In this document: positions 5,518-8,229 of the stretch, piece after piece
How the letters are laid out: each line of letters begins with the position of its first letter
How positions within the stretch are numbered: position 1 is the stretch's first letter
From: Euryarchaeota archaeon TMED117
Lineage (GTDB): Archaea; Thermoplasmatota; Poseidoniia; Poseidoniales; Poseidoniaceae
Assembly (NCBI GenBank): GCA_002171315.2
Contig: NHFS02000054.1
Span: 3,424-11,652 of the forward strand
Direction: 5' to 3'
Length of the DNA stretch: 8,229 nucleotides
Notes under the pieces: generated by a model
What the model was told of the DNA's origin: nothing
Databases searched by the model: none
The model's input: only the letters and a program-made list of their open reading frames with translations
Translations under genes and position numbers: made by a program

Positions 5518-8229
5518 TTACCGATTCCGCGCAAGATCGTAGATTGCTCTTGATTGTTGGGCTGTCCAACCAGTTTCTTGGAGTTGCATTAAGATGGTTC
5601 GTTCTTGCTCTCCATCGCCAAATCCAGCGACCACCCAATCAACTGCTGCTTCTCTATCATCAGCTTGCCAGTCCTCAAAGAGAGACATATCAACTTCAAT
5701 ACGAGCCTTACGAACTTTCTTCTGAGGTTTATCGTCATCGATTTGTGACGAGTCATGAGGTGATGAACCTACTGATTTCTTACCTACTGCTGCTGGTTGA
5801 GAGGTTCGTTTCGGTCCACTAGGTGCGCCTCCAGGAGGGCCGCGTGATGGTCCCTTTGCACCAGGAGGGCCTCTGGAAGGAGCTGTGGATGCTCCAGGGG
5901 GTCCGCGTGATGGGCCTTTTGCTCCGGGAGGTCCGCGTGATGGACCCGTCTTTGCACCAGGAGGGCCTCGGGATTGAGGGCCTGAGGAAGGAAGTGAACG
6001 TGTAGCAGGAGCGGTTCTGGGTTGCGTCGTGAATGAAAAGCCATCATCATCATCGAAGAAATCGTCATCATCATCGTCGTAATCATAACCTCGATTTCCA
6101 AGTCTTCGTAAAAGGAATCCAATTCCAAACAGAACGAGGATCAATCCTCCTAGAAGGCCACTAAACGCCATGATAGACATACCAAAGACAGTCGTTTCGT
6201 CATCTGATCCTGATTGTTTAGGTAATGGACAACCGTCTTCATATCCATCATCTCCTTTTGGATCCTCAGGGCAATTATCGAGTAAATCGTTCACACCATC
6301 TCCATCAGTATCTCTCTCACTCTTGGAACAACCGTCTTCATCAACGTTTGAGGTTGGTGAATTCGGACACTTATCAGGAACGAGAGCATTGGGAACAAAT
6401 TCACCAGGCCAATCTGAATCTCGAGAAGAATTCCACTCAGGATTGTTCCAGTTGTCTCCATATCCATCGCCATCTGAGTCATTCCATTGAGTTGCATCAC
6501 CAGGGAACTTGTCTCGACCCCAATTATCTGCCCATCCATCTCCATCGTCAAAGCAACCAATCTCAAGAGAATCAAGATAAGAGGTTCCGAATTCCTCTGG
6601 ACAGAAATCAGCATTATCTCCATCCGGGTTATCTCCGAAGCCATCACCGTCTTGATCGAACCACTGAGTACCATCAAGTGGGAATGCATCACCTGCTTGT
6701 TCTATCTTTAGACCGCTCTCTGGATCGATTGTGTAAGTATAGTTTCCAGAGTAGCCATCGCCATCTAGATCTTGATCTAATTGACTTTCATCCAAACACC
6801 CAACAGAGTCAACAGGATAGCCCGCTAGGGTTCCAGGGCAGTTGTCGTCATTATCGACAACTCCATCTCCATCCGAATCTCGTTGGAATTCGTCACAACC
6901 AAATGCATCAATATCTGTACCAGTGGAGTCTGGGCATTGATCATCAGGGTCAACAACACCATCATCGTCTGTATCTTGAGTTAATTGCTCTGAACTACAT
7001 CCATCTGTGTCAACTGTTGCTCCAGACGCTGTGTCAGGACATACATCGTCCGCATTTGATATACCATCGTCGTCATCATCCAATTGACTGGTTGAACAAC
7101 CTGTAGAATCAACTGTTGAACCCAATGGCGTGTCTGGACAAGAATCAATATCATCATAGATTCCGTCTCCATCAAGATCATCTGTATTTACAAGTGGACA
7201 ACCATTTCCATCAGTTCCATCCATAACCCCATATTGGAATGGACAGGCATCAGCATTATTGCCCGATGCATTATCACCAAATCCATCACCATCATAGTCC
7301 AAAAATTGTGTCGGGTCAAGAGGGAAGTCATCATCTGTATTCGCCCAACCATCAAGATCACTGTCAGGGCAACCTGGAAGTGGGTCTGTAGAAGTGCCAT
7401 AGACATTTGGACATCCATCAAGAATGAGTCCTAATGCATTCGTACCGTTGTAGAATGAAGTCCATCGATCAGGATATCCATCTGAGTCATTATCATCAGC
7501 TGCAGCAATATTGAATGGGAAGAAATCAGGATTGGTGGCTCCAATCGTTCCATTATCACCATATCCATCTCCATCAGTGTCAGCCCATTGTGTTGGGTCA
7601 TTGACCCATAAGTCTGCACCTTTATCAGTGTCCCAGTTAATTCCGCCGACATTCGATGGATCGCTTGCACCATCTCCATCACTATCTTCGCATCCGTTGC
7701 GATCTCTGTAAGAAGTTCCGTAGTTGTACGGGCAAAAGTCACCTGTAATCAAATCACTTTCATTATCGCCATATCCATCGTTATCGTAATCTTTGTATTG
7801 ACGAGGATTGAATGGGAATTTGTCTCCTGGACTTGCTTCAATACCTCCTGCAAGCCCAAAGATCGCATCACAGCAATCAGGGCCATAGTTGTCTCCTACT
7901 CCATCGCCATCACTGTCTTGCACTTGTTTCCAATTTTGTTGATAGCGATCGCCGTAAATCCATGTTCCATCATTGTTTGACCAACCATCTTCGTCATAGT
8001 CTGGACATCCATATCGGTCGTGAATTGAACGACCTGCATTGGTGGGACAAGCATCGATACTGTCGGCAAAGCCATCGTCATCATAATCCACACAACCTTG
8101 AGTGAAGTATTCAGAAGGACCATTGTCGCTTGGACATTCATCCGATAAAGGACCGTTTGGATTGTCGCCAAAGCCGTCTAAATCAGCATCCATCCATTGA
8201 TCTCCAGTATGTGGTAGAGCATCGAGTGA
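5518..8229 (-). CDS. TSP3-repeat surface protein with C-terminal membrane anchor (5' end outside window)
   Basis: A large calcium-binding-type surface protein. The frame runs through the window edge: codons before the ATG at 8191-8193 continue the repeat pattern, so that ATG is internal and the signal peptide is not in view. 903 codons are present. From 8229 to 6229 it is Asp-rich TSP3-like repeats (DxDGDGxxD) with 12 paired CP...GC cysteines. A helix at 6109-6189 (MSIMAFSGLLGGLILVLFG) followed by RRLGNR places the repeats outside and the C-terminus inside. Next come a poly-Asp patch (6042-6095), five RGPPG units, and a 65-residue C-terminal domain (5521-5715) rich in Trp and helices, ending near TGWTAQQSRAIYDLARNR, which I cannot assign. 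TSP3 proteins are often linked to adhesion or cell-surface scaffolding; that role is inferred. It is followed by the EF-hand gene. Confidence 0.9.
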   Translation of the reverse strand, partial: SLDALPHTGDQWMDADLDGFGDNPNGPLSDECPSDNGPSEYFTQGCVDYDDDGFADSIDACPTNAGRSIHDRYGCPDYDEDGWSNNDGTWIYGDRYQQNWKQVQDSDGDGVGDNYGPDCCDAIFGLAGGIEASPGDKFPFNPRQYKDYDNDGYGDNESDLITGDFCPYNYGTSYRDRNGCEDSDGDGASDPSNVGGINWDTDKGADLWVNDPTQWADTDGDGYGDNGTIGATNPDFFPFNIAAADDNDSDGYPDRWTSFYNGTNALGLILDGCPNVYGTSTDPLPGCPDSDLDGWANTDDDFPLDPTQFLDYDGDGFGDNASGNNADACPFQYGVMDGTDGNGCPLVNTDDLDGDGIYDDIDSCPDTPLGSTVDSTGCSTSQLDDDDDGISNADDVCPDTASGATVDTDGCSSEQLTQDTDDDGVVDPDDQCPDSTGTDIDAFGCDEFQRDSDGDGVVDNDDNCPGTLAGYPVDSVGCLDESQLDQDLDGDGYSGNYTYTIDPESGLKIEQAGDAFPLDGTQWFDQDGDGFGDNPDGDNADFCPEEFGTSYLDSLEIGCFDDGDGWADNWGRDKFPGDATQWNDSDGDGYGDNWNNPEWNSSRDSDWPGEFVPNALVPDKCPNSPTSNVDEDGCSKSERDTDGDGVNDLLDNCPEDPKGDDGYEDGCPLPKQSGSDDETTVFGMSIMAFSGLLGGLILVLFGIGFLLRRLGNRGYDYDDDDDDFFDDDDGFSFTTQPRTAPATRSLPSSGPQSRGPPGAKTGPSRGPPGAKGPSRGPPGASTAPSRGPPGAKGPSRGPPGGAPSGPKRTSQPAAVGKKSVGSSPHDSSQIDDDKPQKKVRKARIEVDMSLFEDWQADDREAAVDWVVAGFGDGEQERTILMQLQETGWTAQQSRAIYDLARNR
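5827..5973 (-). repeat. Five imperfect RGPPG repeats in the cytoplasmic tail
   Basis: Encodes five SRGPPG(A/G) units separated by KTGP, KGP, STAP and KGP spacers. The main period is ten residues, so glycine is not kept at every third place and a true collagen helix is unlikely. It is a basic, disordered-looking linker between the poly-Asp patch and the C-terminal domain. Confidence 0.88.
6229..8229 (-). repeat. TSP3-like calcium-binding repeat array (continues past window)
   Basis: Two unit types are mixed. One is classic TSP3-like: DxDGDGxxDxxDxCP followed by a GC about 12-17 residues later; 12 such CP...GC pairs are seen. The other has no cysteine and reads like DxFPLDxTQWxDxDGDGFGDN; about seven copies are seen, the first crossing the window edge. 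Between 7182 and 6796 four classic units run in tandem with no second-type unit. Asp side chains at alternate positions are the known calcium ligands of TSP3 repeats. Confidence 0.9.

Noticed and set aside
5385..5822. Open frame on the + strand spanning the gap between the two right-hand genes
   Set aside because: It is antisense to the ends of two well-supported genes and has no recognisable feature; only 51 bases are not already coding.
5827..5973. True collagen triple-helix region
   Set aside because: GPPGAKGPSR has a ten-residue period that breaks the strict Gly-X-Y pattern, and the segment lies on the cytoplasmic side.
6225..7106. Long open frame on the + strand, 293 codons
   Set aside because: It is antisense to the TSP3 array; the His/Leu/Gln-rich product is the mirror of repeated Asp/Gly codons and has no domain.
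8191..8193. ATG as the true start of the TSP3 protein
   Set aside because: The 12 codons before it read on without a stop and match the repeat pattern (DALPHTGDQW fits DAFPLDGTQW), and no signal peptide follows the ATG.

Overview
The window looks like a piece of an archaeal chromosome, most likely a planktonic Marine Group II euryarchaeon (Candidatus Poseidoniales) or a close relative. This rests on recalled resemblance and was not searched. The signs are tightly packed short intergenic gaps, an archaeal-type M29-like (COG2309) protein, an M32 carboxypeptidase, start codons mostly without a Shine-Dalgarno sequence, a long Asp-rich thrombospondin-type-3 (TSP3) repeat protein with one C-terminal membrane helix, and a soluble protein ending in a short zinc ribbon. 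No tRNA, rRNA, CRISPR array or mobile element is visible.

Left part (1-2716). The window opens inside a class I dihydroorotase (pyrimidine synthesis; 5' end missing) on the + strand. A small two-helix membrane protein of unknown function follows. Its stop codon directly abuts the stop codon of a convergent, complete M32 (Taq-type) metallocarboxypeptidase with all family motifs.

Middle (2717-3943). A 78-base divergent gap separates the carboxypeptidase from a + strand gene for an M29/COG2309 aminopeptidase-like protein. By my alignment from memory, three of its five metal-ligand positions are changed (K236, Y336, S356), so it may be a pseudo-peptidase or have a changed function. It also has an acidic N-terminal extension.

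Right part (3940-8229). Two - strand genes, 51 bases apart, probably form one transcription unit. The upstream gene, cut by the window edge, encodes a surface protein. It has a long outside region of calcium-type TSP3 repeats, one membrane helix, a poly-Asp patch, five RGPPG repeats and a small conserved-looking C-terminal domain inside the cell. The downstream gene encodes a soluble mosaic protein: unknown N-terminal domain, Pro/Glu-rich linker with a VEEPI repeat, two EF-hand loops, QQQPM repeat and a CxxC...CxxC zinc ribbon. Its 3' end overlaps the M29-like gene by 4 bases.

The most interesting part is this pair: an exported, membrane-anchored Asp-rich protein next to a cytoplasmic EF-hand/zinc-ribbon protein, which may be a calcium-linked surface module. 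That functional link is inference from adjacency and shared calcium-type motifs. The peptidase genes and the dihydroorotase look like ordinary housekeeping neighbours.
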